Shown here: positions 15,818 through 24,391 of the stretch, piece by piece | Numbering within the stretch: the stretch's first letter is position 1 | Layout: every line of letters begins with the position of its first letter | Source of the DNA: Bacteroidales bacterium | GTDB lineage: Bacteria; Bacteroidota; Bacteroidia; Bacteroidales; UBA932 | Assembly: GCA_017544005.1 (NCBI GenBank) | Contig: JAFYEZ010000037.1 | Span: 1 to 64,000 of the forward strand | Direction: 5' to 3' | Length of the DNA: 64,000 nucleotides | Notes under the pieces: generated by a model | Databases searched by the model: none | What the model was told of the DNA's origin: nothing | What the model saw: the letters and a program-made list of their open reading frames with translations, nothing else | Program-made: the position numbers and the translations under genes

Positions 15818-17256
15818 TCTACAGCCGTTTTCTTATAAAAGATATAGCCGCCCGTATCCGATTTGGTCATACGCCATTCGAAGTGGTCGAGGCCGTTGGC
15901 CGAATCGATCCAGGGCATTGCTTTCCGCTCGGAAACGGGGACGGTCATCACGATACCGGAGGCCCCGTCCGTGAGGGTCCAGCAGGTGCTGTAATCCTTG
16001 GCGGTGTAATAGCCTTTTCCGTCGGTACTGATGGCGATGCCCTGTGCCTGGTCGCAGCCGCCAAGCAGGTAGGTTGCGGTGCCGTCGGTACAGGAGAAGG
16101 TCCATCCGTCCGTGGATTTGGCGATGTCCCAAAGGTAGCCCGCAGGAGCCGCGAGCAGGTCGCCGGCGGTATTGAACGAGAGGTTCAGATCTGCGACTGA
16201 AGCGGGAATCGGATTGCGGTCCACCGGCGTGCACGGCAGAAGGAAGTTGCCCGAATAATCTCCATAATGGAAATCATAGCGGACCACATACTGCCCGGTA
16301 GTGACCTCTGCGGCGGATGTCACTTTTTTCCAAATGTAGGAGCCTCCGCCACCTGAAGTTGAGAAGGAGGCCGGATCGACGGAGATGGTTTTTCTATAAA
16401 TGCCGTTGCCGACGAAGTTAACAGCGCCGGGAATGGCGATGGTCGCCTCTGCACCGGTCGTCGTCACCAGCCGCAGTTTCAGAGAACCGGCCACGTGCGT
16501 CCCGGGTATGACGGTCAGACTGATTTTGGCGCCCGCCGTGGTCAGTGCAAACGGTTCGCCCAGCGAGAGCGTGAGGGTATCCTGCCCGTCATTGATTTGG
16601 AAGGCACCGCCCGTATCGTCGGGATCGCCCTCCAGCAGGAGGTTGCCCCGGTCAAAGGCCAGCGGAGCGGCGGCCTGCATCTCTGCGGAGGCAATCTTGT
16701 GCGCACTGGCGGCGGTGGCTTTGATTTCAAGTTCCACGACGGCGGTCAGGTTCCGGAAGCGCAGGTTTACGGAGCCCGTAGGGGGATTTGCCGTAGCAGG
16801 GAAGGCTTTCAGCACCACATAGGAGGAGAGATGTTCCACGCTGCCCGCTGCGGCCTGTTGCTGGAGGGAAGGCACGCTGACGGGCACGACAAACCGGTTC
16901 CCCTCTCCGGCAGTGCCCGAGAAGGGGACATACGCCTGGAAAGTACAGCCGGAGACGGAGGCGCGGCCATACTGCCACTGCGAAGAGACGGCGGAAAGGG
17001 TCGCGGAGGCCCCGGTAATCTCCGTCGCCGCATAAGGATAATTCACGCCGACCGTCTCGGAACCCTTCACGGCATAGATGCCAATCCGGTCACCGGAGGC
17101 CCAATTCAGCGCCGAGAGGTCGTCCGAAAAGGCAACCCGTACGTCGCCTGCGGACCCGGCAGCCGTGAAACGGAGCGGTTCCTCCGCAGGAACGAATCCC
17201 CGCTCACAGGAAGCCGCCAGGCAGAGTATCATCACAAGCAATAAACTCTTTTTCAT
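15814..17256 (-). CDS. fimbrillin-like lipoprotein with a C-terminal module of unknown function
   Basis: The 480-residue lipoprotein has lipobox A-A-S-C near residue 17. Residues about 25-310 look like the fimbrillin (Mfa-like) double-sandwich module: a strand with L-N-W-A-S-G-D-R-I-G-I-Y-A, the P-Y-A segment, and a G-T-H-V-A-G-type turn before G-I-Y-R-K-T. After a Gly-Ser linker (GGGGS), residues about 325-480 form a second domain starting Y-I-W-K-K-V-T-S-A and ending Y-I-F-Y-K-K. The same kind of domain ends the lipoprotein at 22994. Probably a surface glycan-binding or scaffold protein of the SusCD module; that role is inferred from position. It lies 3 bp after a DUF5017-like gene. Confidence 0.8.
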   Translation of the reverse strand: MKKSLLLVMILCLAASCERGFVPAEEPLRFTAAGSAGDVRVAFSDDLSALNWASGDRIGIYAVKGSETVGVNYPYAATEITGASATLSAVSSQWQYGRASVSGCTFQAYVPFSGTAGEGNRFVVPVSVPSLQQQAAAGSVEHLSSYVVLKAFPATANPPTGSVNLRFRNLTAVVELEIKATAASAHKIASAEMQAAAPLAFDRGNLLLEGDPDDTGGAFQINDGQDTLTLSLGEPFALTTAGAKISLTVIPGTHVAGSLKLRLVTTTGAEATIAIPGAVNFVGNGIYRKTISVDPASFSTSGGGGSYIWKKVTSAAEVTTGQYVVRYDFHYGDYSGNFLLPCTPVDRNPIPASVADLNLSFNTAGDLLAAPAGYLWDIAKSTDGWTFSCTDGTATYLLGGCDQAQGIAISTDGKGYYTAKDYSTCWTLTDGASGIVMTVPVSERKAMPWIDSANGLDHFEWRMTKSDTGGYIFYKKTAVE

Positions 17257-17259
17257 GGC

Positions 17260-18303
17260 TTACCAGGTTTTAGGGTCGGGGTTGTCGATGGTGGCGCCGC
17301 CACGCGGGGAGACGTGTACCGTCACGTGTTTCTCGGTGGTCAGAACCTGTCCGTCCTGCGAAACATTCCGGCACTCGAATACGGCATCGTAGTCGCCCGG
17401 AGCTGTGTAGGTATGGGTGTAGCCCTTCATCGGACTGTCGGAGTAGGATTTGATGCCCACCGCATAGTCACAGCCCAAGTTGATGGAGAGCGAGGGTGTC
17501 CAGGCTTTGGAGACCGCCCAGGAGAAGCGTTCGGCCGTATTGGCCGTCGAAGCGTTGAAGTAGATGTAGGAAGCGGAAGCCACCGGCATATAATCCGCAT
17601 CCTGGGCGTCGTAACCGGTGTTGACAAAGGTCCATCCCGCCGTCGAATTGGTGACGACGGATTCGTTCACGTGCAGCGCCTCATTTACAAGGTTGATGGT
17701 GAATCCGGAAACCACGGCCCGCGAACGGGAATCCGTGGCCGCCTCAACCACCGGTTTCAGGTGATAGCGGAAGGCGAACCAGAAAGGACCTTTCGCCCCG
17801 GAGGGCAGGAAATCGGAAATGGCGACGGTACCGGAAGGCGTTGCCGTGGCCAGGTTCCGGGCATCGTCCACCCGGATGGAAGCGAAGGTGAACAGGCCCG
17901 TGATATCGTGCCAGTGAGCGGCAGCGACGCCGGCAGCCGTATAATCGCCGCCAAAATCGTCGCTCCACCAGAGGGTGACCAGTTTATCGTCGGAGGAGGC
18001 GGATGCCTGATTCTTCCACTGCTGCCCGTTCATAAAGCCCGTGCCGAAACTGAGGCCGGCCGTTCCCTGGTAAACCCGGTCCTCTGTCCGCCAGGCGTAA
18101 TCATTTCCCTCTTCTCCGGACCAGAACGAGATGATATCGGCATTCCCTTCGAACCGGAAGGTAACCGCTTCATCCGTAAAGACCTCCGGCGTGTCGAGAT
18201 AGACCTGGAGATCCGGCTCGGTGATGCGGCCGCCGCCGTCAGAGCAGCCACTCAGCAGCACCACGGCGATAATCATAACAAAGAATCTTCTGTCCATTAC
18301 CAT
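17260..18303 (-). CDS. DUF5017-like surface lipoprotein (SusE/F position)
   Basis: The 347-residue lipoprotein has lipobox L-S-G-C. It opens with an Ig/PKD-like strand set containing F-R-F-E-G-N-A-D-I-I-S-F-W-S-G-E, the typical start of DUF5017-like proteins. Then come W-H-D-I-T-G, the late D-Y-A-V-G-I-K-S, and the closing beta strand T-Y-T-A-P-G-D-Y-D-A-V-F. It directly follows SusD, the usual place of SusE/SusF-type glycan-binding lipoproteins, so a substrate-binding role is likely. Either ATG at 18303 or the second at 18297 could be used; the latter gives a TAATG overlap with the SusD stop. Paralogues are at 37687 and in the C-terminal half of 35891. Confidence 0.82.
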   Translation of the reverse strand: MVMDRRFFVMIIAVVLLSGCSDGGGRITEPDLQVYLDTPEVFTDEAVTFRFEGNADIISFWSGEEGNDYAWRTEDRVYQGTAGLSFGTGFMNGQQWKNQASASSDDKLVTLWWSDDFGGDYTAAGVAAAHWHDITGLFTFASIRVDDARNLATATPSGTVAISDFLPSGAKGPFWFAFRYHLKPVVEAATDSRSRAVVSGFTINLVNEALHVNESVVTNSTAGWTFVNTGYDAQDADYMPVASASYIYFNASTANTAERFSWAVSKAWTPSLSINLGCDYAVGIKSYSDSPMKGYTHTYTAPGDYDAVFECRNVSQDGQVLTTEKHVTVHVSPRGGATIDNPDPKTW

Positions 18304-19877
18304 CCGGAGTTTTGGTTAAGCAAAGGATTTACGCTGATTTCCCGTGCGGGAATCGGCCAGCAAACATCGCGCCGACGCACGGAAGAGTAAGCGGCGATGG
18401 CCGCCTGCTGATAGGCGGAAGAACGACCGTCGATATTGTCGAGCGCCTCCTGCATCCTGTCGTAGAAGACGCCCCAGCGGACAAGATCGTCCTTGCGGAG
18501 CATCTCGTAGGCCAGTTCGCGGGCCCGTTCGTCCATCAGTTCGCGGCGCAGCGCCTCGTCGTCCCCGGTCCAGTCATAGGCGGAAGGGGTGGAAACGTCC
18601 ACGCCGTGGCCGCGGCGGCGCACCTGGTTGAGGCACTCCAGGGCCAGCGTACGGTCCAGTCCCGAAGGATGGTAAGCGTAGGCCTCGGCATACATCAGCA
18701 GGACGTCGGAGTAGCGCAGCACGGGGAAATTGATGTCCGTGCAGGTCGTGCTCTTCTCCTTGGAGGTTTCATATTCCCGGCGCCACTTCGCGCAGTATTT
18801 GCGGCTGATGATGGTGGATTCTCCATCCGCCACGTGGCTTCCGTCTTCCTGATAGCGGAAGGTGGAGATGGTCCAGTTCCGGCGCAGGTCCGCGGTGTCG
18901 TAGAGGTGCCAGAGCAGCGGGTTGCAGCGCAGCAGACCCATACAGTAGCCTATCGGACTCTCCTCAGAAGAGGCTATGCCGATGTTGCGGCCCACGGTGC
19001 CGGCCGTCTGCCAGATGCCCGTGTTGTCGCCCCAGAAGTTCACCTCGAAGAGGACCTCCCGGATGTCGTAGATATTGCGGCACTGATTGATGAAAATCTG
19101 CTCGAAGTCGGGATTCAGTCCGTGATAGCCGGAGTCTATCACCATTTTCGCATAGGTTGCCGCCTTGACGTACATACTCTCCTCGCAGACCGGCTGCCCC
19201 GCCATATTGAGGGCGACACGGGCAATCATACCCCAGACCGCCGTCCGGCAAACCTGCCAGCCACCCTCCACGTCGGGCGTATCGGGCACCAGGCCGGCGG
19301 CCGTCTCCATATCGGCGAGGATTCTGTTGTACACCTCCCGCGGAGTGGACTGGGCCACGTATTTCTCATCGGAATTGACATCCGAAGGAGGCGTCAGCAC
19401 CAGCGGCACGTTGTCGAACCGCTTAACGAGCATATAATAATAGTAAGCCCGCAGGAAAAGCGCCTCGCCGCGGATCTGCTCGCGGCGGACAAGCGCTTCG
19501 TCCGAAGCCGTCACGCGGTCGATATTCGCCAAGAGGAGGTTCGCACGGCCGATGCCGGCATAGAGCGAGCGCCAGAAGGCGTTGATCTTGGTATCGGAGA
19601 CGCTGGCCTGGTAGTAACTGACCGTACCGGCGTCCTTCTTGTAGTATTCGTATCCCAGGTCGGCGCTGAGCCCCAGCCGCCCCATCATCGCCTCGCCGTA
19701 GAGCGCGTTGTCGGCCAGGGTGGCATAAACGCCGTTCAGCGCGTCCTCCAGTTCGTCCATCGTCCGGTAATAGTTGTCGAGGGTCGCCACGTTGTGGACA
19801 TCGACATCCAGAAAACCGCAGGAGGCGGTGGTCAGCACGGCCAGAAGGGCCATCAGGTGAATTCTTATCTTTTTCAT
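18297..19877 (-). CDS. SusD/RagB-family outer-membrane lipoprotein
   Basis: The 526-residue lipoprotein has lipobox T-A-S-C followed by G-F-L-D-V, the classic SusD opening, and N-Y-Y-R-T-M-D-E-L. Helical TPR-like content and the late motifs Y-S-D-V-L-L-M-Y-A-E-A, N-Q-V-R-R-R-G and R-R-D-V-C-W-P-I-P confirm the family. SusD caps the SusC pore and binds the oligosaccharide. Its partner SusC ends 12 bp upstream. The paralogous SusD at 38696 has the same motif order but different binding-side loops, so the two pairs probably bind related but not identical glycans. Confidence 0.95.
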   Translation of the reverse strand: MKKIRIHLMALLAVLTTASCGFLDVDVHNVATLDNYYRTMDELEDALNGVYATLADNALYGEAMMGRLGLSADLGYEYYKKDAGTVSYYQASVSDTKINAFWRSLYAGIGRANLLLANIDRVTASDEALVRREQIRGEALFLRAYYYYMLVKRFDNVPLVLTPPSDVNSDEKYVAQSTPREVYNRILADMETAAGLVPDTPDVEGGWQVCRTAVWGMIARVALNMAGQPVCEESMYVKAATYAKMVIDSGYHGLNPDFEQIFINQCRNIYDIREVLFEVNFWGDNTGIWQTAGTVGRNIGIASSEESPIGYCMGLLRCNPLLWHLYDTADLRRNWTISTFRYQEDGSHVADGESTIISRKYCAKWRREYETSKEKSTTCTDINFPVLRYSDVLLMYAEAYAYHPSGLDRTLALECLNQVRRRGHGVDVSTPSAYDWTGDDEALRRELMDERARELAYEMLRKDDLVRWGVFYDRMQEALDNIDGRSSAYQQAAIAAYSSVRRRDVCWPIPAREISVNPLLNQNSGW

Positions 19878-19889
19878 ACCTTCTTTCCG

Positions 19890-22800
19890 TTAAAATACTG
19901 CCTTGACGCCAAGAGTCCAGATGCGATTGCGCGGGTAAGCCGAATAGTCGAACCCCGGGGTCAGGGCTGACCGTTGGGTAGAGACCTCCGGATCCATTCC
20001 GGAGTAAGAGGTGAAGGTCCAGAGGTTCTGGCAGGAGAGCGAGAGCTGCAGGGAGCGGACGTTGAGGCGTTTGAGCCCCTTCGGATTGAAATCATAACTC
20101 AGCAGCAGGTTCTTTACGCGCAGGTAACTGCCGTCTTCAAGCGTTCGGGTCGAGTAGAAGCCCCGGGGACCGTAACCTCCGGCGCGATAGAGCGTGGAGG
20201 TGGGGTTTTCGGGACTCCAGCGGTCGGCATAGGAGGCAAACTGGTTCACCGCCCTGCCGGCGTAATTGCCTTCGAGGGCAATCCGGTTGGCATTGAAGAT
20301 ATCCTGGCCGTAGCTCCATTGCAGGAACAGGTTGGCCGAGAAGCGCTTCCACCGGAAACTGTTGTTCCAGCCACCCGTATGGATCGGGATGGCGCGGCCG
20401 ATGATGCACATATCGTCGGCCGTGATGGTGCCGTCGCCGTTGAGGTCGGCGTACTTGATATCGCCCGGCTGAATCTGGGAACGGGCGTTGCCGTTGTCCG
20501 GCACGTTGTTCTTCAGCACGAGGTTGCCCATCGAATCCTGGGTGAAATCATCTTCGTTATAGACACCCTGCCACAGGAGCCCGTAGAAGGCGGTCAGAGG
20601 GCCGCCGACGCGGGTGATATAGAGCGGAGTGGCCGAGAAGTCCCCGGTCCAGGGTACGGTGGTCGTGAAGGACTCCTGTCCGCCGGAGAGGGCCAGCACG
20701 CGGTTGTCGTTGAAGGCGATATTGAAACTGCTTCGCCATTCGAAATCCCCCTTAATGACAGGAGCCGCCTCCAGGGAGATCTCAAGCCCACGGTTGCGGA
20801 CGGAACCCACATTCAGCGTCGCGGTGCCCAGACCGGTCGTGTAGGGAATATCCGCGTTGAGCAGCAGGTCGCGGGTGGTCTTGTTGTAGAGGTCCACCGT
20901 CAGCGAAAGCCGGTCCCCGAAGAGCGACAGGTCCAGGCCGAGGTCCAGCTGGTCCGTCTTCTCCCAGGTCAGATGGGAGTTGGCGTAGTTGCTCACGCCC
21001 GATGCCGAAGACGGGGTCTGGGTGCCGTGGGAATAATAATCCAGGTAATCGATGGTGGTGTACCAGGTGTTGTCCCCAATCCGGTTGTTACCCGTAACGC
21101 CCCAGCTCAGGCGGAGCTTGGCATCGGAAACGGCCTTCAGGTTCTTCATAAATGACTCATTGCCGAGACGCCAGGCCAGCGCGAAGGAGGGGAAGACGCC
21201 CCAGCGGTTGCCGCGCGGGAACTTGGAGGAGCCGTCGGCACGGAGCGAAGCCGTCACCAGATAGCGGGCATCCCACGAAAAGTTCACGCGGGCCAGGGCG
21301 GACATCATATTGGCTTCCGTCTCGGAGGAGCGCAACTTATTGGGTGTACCGGTCTCCAGGCCTGACACGCCCAGTGTTTCATCGGGAATCTGACGAACGC
21401 TGTAGCCGTACCGGCTGCGGTCGGAATGTGACAGCGAGAAGTTCGCCATCGCAGAGAGGACCGTGCGCTTGGTATATTTGTGCTTGTAGTTGGCCGTCAG
21501 TTCGTTCACCCATTCGGAGCGGCGGTCGTTCAGGTAGGAACCGTTGACGCCGTTGTTGTTGAAACGGGTCTTGAAGCCGGACCAGGTGAGGGAATTGTTG
21601 AAGATCTTGGTCTCGCCGACCTGGGTGTTGTAGCCGAACATCTCCGTGATTTTCAAATCCTTGATCGGCTTCCACTCCAGCGTTCCGCTGCCGAAGAAGT
21701 AAGTTCCTGTCACGTCGCGGAAGGTATTGGAGGCCGAGATGACGGGATTCAGGCGGGTGATGTCGACGACCGTCGATTCGTCATCGTCATCGGCCGTGCC
21801 GAACCCGATGGGGCTGTAACTCCAGAGGCGGTACATCAGGTAACTCTGCCAGGAGCCGGAGGAACCGCCCTCCTCGGAGGTAACCACGCCGGTTGAGAGC
21901 GAGTGGGAATAGTTTACGTTCGCCTTGAAGGTCCAGTTCCGGGCCAGGTCCTGCTCCAGTTTGACACGGCCCTGGTAGCGGGTAAAGCCGCTGCCGATCA
22001 CCACACCGTCCTGGTCGGTGTACGAGAGCGACAGGGTATATCGGGTCCGGGAACCGCCGCCGGAAAGGCCGAGGGAGTGCTTCTGCACCACGGCCGGACG
22101 CAGCAACTCTTTCTGCCAGTTGCGGCCTTCGACATTCCGGTAATCCTCCAGCGTCTTGCCGTCAGAGAGATACGAACCGGCGGAGCCCATCTCGTCTAGG
22201 TAACGGACGAACTCGTATGGGGTCATCACCTCCATATATTTGGAGACCTGCTGGAGGCCGACACTGCCGTCGTAGGTCACCTGCGTCTCCCCGGCTCCCG
22301 ACTTGGTCTCGATAATGACCACGCCGTTCGCACCCCGGGCACCGTAGATGGCTCCGGCCGAGGCGTCCTTGAGAATGGAAACGGATTTAATCTCTTCGGG
22401 TGCAAGTCGGGTCGGCGAAAAGTCTTCGGTCGGGAAGCCGTCAATCACATAGAGCGGAGAGTTGTCCTGCGTTATCGAGTTGGCTCCGCGGATGAGGATG
22501 CTCATCTCGCTGCCGGGCTGGCCGTCGGAGGAATTCATCACCACGCCGGCCACGCGTCCCTGCAGGGCCTGGCCGATATCGGCCACCGGCATCTGCTGCA
22601 GGGTTTCCGTCTTGACCGCCGCAATGGCGCCTGTCACATCCTTGGCGCTCTGTTCTCCATAACCGATCAAGACGGCTCCCTCGAGATATTCGGCACTCTC
22701 CTTGAGTCGGACGACCAGCGATTTGCGGCCGCCGACCGCCAGCGTGACGCTTTCATAAGAGAGCATCGTCACCGTCAGCGTATCGCCGGGATTCACCCTG

Positions 22801-22994
22801 AGGGTAAAGTACCCTTTGTCTCCGGCCGCCGTTCCGGTCTGCGTGGGACCGTGGCGGATAATGGTCGCCCCGATCAGGGGCTCTCCCGATTCGGAGAGTA
22901 CCTGTCCCTTCAAGTCGTAGCCTCCCGACTGAGCCCACAGCCCGGAAGGCAGCAGGAACAGCAGCAGGAGCGCCAGAGAAAGCGGGTTTTTCAT
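19890..22994 (-). CDS. SusC/RagA-family TonB-dependent transporter
   Basis: The 1034-residue outer-membrane protein has a signal peptide ending near L-W-A-Q, then a carboxypeptidase-D-regulatory-like domain (about 26-105). The plug (about 110-230) carries Q-A-L-Q-G-R-V-A-G-V, I-R-G-A-N-S-I, Y-V-I-D-G-F-P and L-K-D-A-S-A-G-A-I-Y-G-A. A long TonB-type beta-barrel ends in a C-terminal Phe. It imports glycan fragments with its SusD partner using TonB energy. It begins with TAATG overlap on the preceding lipoprotein gene, so it is translated as part of the long array. It is the closest visible relative of the SusC at 40300. Confidence 0.95.
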   Translation of the reverse strand: MKNPLSLALLLLFLLPSGLWAQSGGYDLKGQVLSESGEPLIGATIIRHGPTQTGTAAGDKGYFTLRVNPGDTLTVTMLSYESVTLAVGGRKSLVVRLKESAEYLEGAVLIGYGEQSAKDVTGAIAAVKTETLQQMPVADIGQALQGRVAGVVMNSSDGQPGSEMSILIRGANSITQDNSPLYVIDGFPTEDFSPTRLAPEEIKSVSILKDASAGAIYGARGANGVVIIETKSGAGETQVTYDGSVGLQQVSKYMEVMTPYEFVRYLDEMGSAGSYLSDGKTLEDYRNVEGRNWQKELLRPAVVQKHSLGLSGGGSRTRYTLSLSYTDQDGVVIGSGFTRYQGRVKLEQDLARNWTFKANVNYSHSLSTGVVTSEEGGSSGSWQSYLMYRLWSYSPIGFGTADDDDESTVVDITRLNPVISASNTFRDVTGTYFFGSGTLEWKPIKDLKITEMFGYNTQVGETKIFNNSLTWSGFKTRFNNNGVNGSYLNDRRSEWVNELTANYKHKYTKRTVLSAMANFSLSHSDRSRYGYSVRQIPDETLGVSGLETGTPNKLRSSETEANMMSALARVNFSWDARYLVTASLRADGSSKFPRGNRWGVFPSFALAWRLGNESFMKNLKAVSDAKLRLSWGVTGNNRIGDNTWYTTIDYLDYYSHGTQTPSSASGVSNYANSHLTWEKTDQLDLGLDLSLFGDRLSLTVDLYNKTTRDLLLNADIPYTTGLGTATLNVGSVRNRGLEISLEAAPVIKGDFEWRSSFNIAFNDNRVLALSGGQESFTTTVPWTGDFSATPLYITRVGGPLTAFYGLLWQGVYNEDDFTQDSMGNLVLKNNVPDNGNARSQIQPGDIKYADLNGDGTITADDMCIIGRAIPIHTGGWNNSFRWKRFSANLFLQWSYGQDIFNANRIALEGNYAGRAVNQFASYADRWSPENPTSTLYRAGGYGPRGFYSTRTLEDGSYLRVKNLLLSYDFNPKGLKRLNVRSLQLSLSCQNLWTFTSYSGMDPEVSTQRSALTPGFDYSAYPRNRIWTLGVKAVF

Positions 22995-24391
22995 TAGAGT
23001 CTCGTTTTATAATAGAGAATGATCTTTCCTTTGAGTTCAGGCAGCATACTCCACTGTGTCGCATCGTCTGCGACGGAGAGATGGCGTCCCGCCGATACGG
23101 TAACCATCATCTGCAGGCCGTAGGTAGCATCTTCCGTGAACGACCAGGTCCGTGCGTATGTGCTGCCCGGATCGTAATAACCCTTGAGGTCGGTGAGAAC
23201 CGCGGCCCCCTGGTATTTGTCGCTGCCAATCAGCCAGAGGCCGTTCGAACCCGCAAAGGTCCAATTTGCCTCGGATGCGGCAACCGTCCAGACGTAGGCT
23301 GCATCCACCGCAGTGATATCGTCGCCCAAGAAGGTGACACCGGCCGCAGCCGCCTCAACGGCAGCGGGATTCCTGTTGATCGCGGTAGCGCCGGAGAGGA
23401 AGAGAAGCTTGGAGTCCGATGCGCGCAGGTAGGTGATGATGCAGTCGCCCGCCTTGACGCCAGCGGCCGTCGTGACCGGTTTCCAGATGAAGGTACCCCC
23501 TTCCGACTGGACCACTTCGACGGCAAGCTCGGCCGCATAGGCCTCATTTTTCAGTTTGACGGTCGCCTTGCGCTCATCCGAGGTATTCTCCGTCAGCGCA
23601 AAGGTTACCTCCGTCTCACTGACCTCAGCCGCTGTCAGCCAGGTGGCTGCAGAAGGAATCTCCACGGTGAAGGCCCCGAGGTTGTTCTCCACGGGAACCT
23701 TCAGCTGGCCCGCTTCCGCATCTACTTTATAAGAGGTCTTGGCAACTGCGAAATGTGCCTCGGCGCACGAGAGCGTTGCAAAAGAGGAGAGTCCAGCCGC
23801 GGAAGCAACCGCCACGACCACCTTGGCATCCGTACAGGGATCCGGGGCCGTGACATTGATCTTGCCGCTCTGGGCATCCGTCGCGACGGCTTCCGCCTGC
23901 CACAGGCCCTCGATCAGCAACTGAATCTTGTTGCCGGAATCACCGCCCGAAAGGGTATAGCCCACCGAAGCGGTGCCGCCCGCAAAGACAAGGATCTGCT
24001 CCTTCTCAAGCGCAACGACCGGCACGGTGGTGACGGGAATCCGGACCACCTCGTCGGAAGTGAGGGTGATGACCAGGACATTGTCTTCCAGGACGACGGA
24101 GCGAATTCCGCTGCCCGAAGAGCCGGAGCCGAAATTGATGGTAACATCCGGAGCGTTGCTGAAAGAAACGGTAATGCCCACGGTGGCGCCGGAGGTCACG
24201 ATGGGCGTGACGTTCGTCACATAGCCGCCGGAGGTGACGGCATCCAGCAACAGGCGCAGTTCGGAAATCTCGGCCGCAAGGGTCTCGATACGGGCCTGCT
24301 GGGTGTCAATCTGTCCGCGCAGTTCCGTATCGTCATATTTGCAGCCCGCCAGAAGGGCGAAAGCCAACAGGATGGATATGAGCTTTTTCAT
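22994..24391 (-). CDS. coiled-coil (DUF4988-like) lipoprotein with C-terminal unknown module
   Basis: I start this at the ATG 24391, which gives lipobox L-A-G-C; a GTG at 24430 would add 13 unneeded residues. After the Cys comes K-Y-D-D-T-E-L-R with a short heptad helix, as in DUF4988 lipoproteins, then beta segments including a BACON-like region (about 215-300). The last 150 residues start F-I-W-K-P-V-T and end I-L-Y-Y-K-T; the same type of domain ends the protein at 15814. Probable surface binding protein. ATGA overlap with the upstream esterase gene and TAATG overlap with SusC tie all three together. Confidence 0.8.
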   Translation of the reverse strand: MKKLISILLAFALLAGCKYDDTELRGQIDTQQARIETLAAEISELRLLLDAVTSGGYVTNVTPIVTSGATVGITVSFSNAPDVTINFGSGSSGSGIRSVVLEDNVLVITLTSDEVVRIPVTTVPVVALEKEQILVFAGGTASVGYTLSGGDSGNKIQLLIEGLWQAEAVATDAQSGKINVTAPDPCTDAKVVVAVASAAGLSSFATLSCAEAHFAVAKTSYKVDAEAGQLKVPVENNLGAFTVEIPSAATWLTAAEVSETEVTFALTENTSDERKATVKLKNEAYAAELAVEVVQSEGGTFIWKPVTTAAGVKAGDCIITYLRASDSKLLFLSGATAINRNPAAVEAAAAGVTFLGDDITAVDAAYVWTVAASEANWTFAGSNGLWLIGSDKYQGAAVLTDLKGYYDPGSTYARTWSFTEDATYGLQMMVTVSAGRHLSVADDATQWSMLPELKGKIILYYKTRL

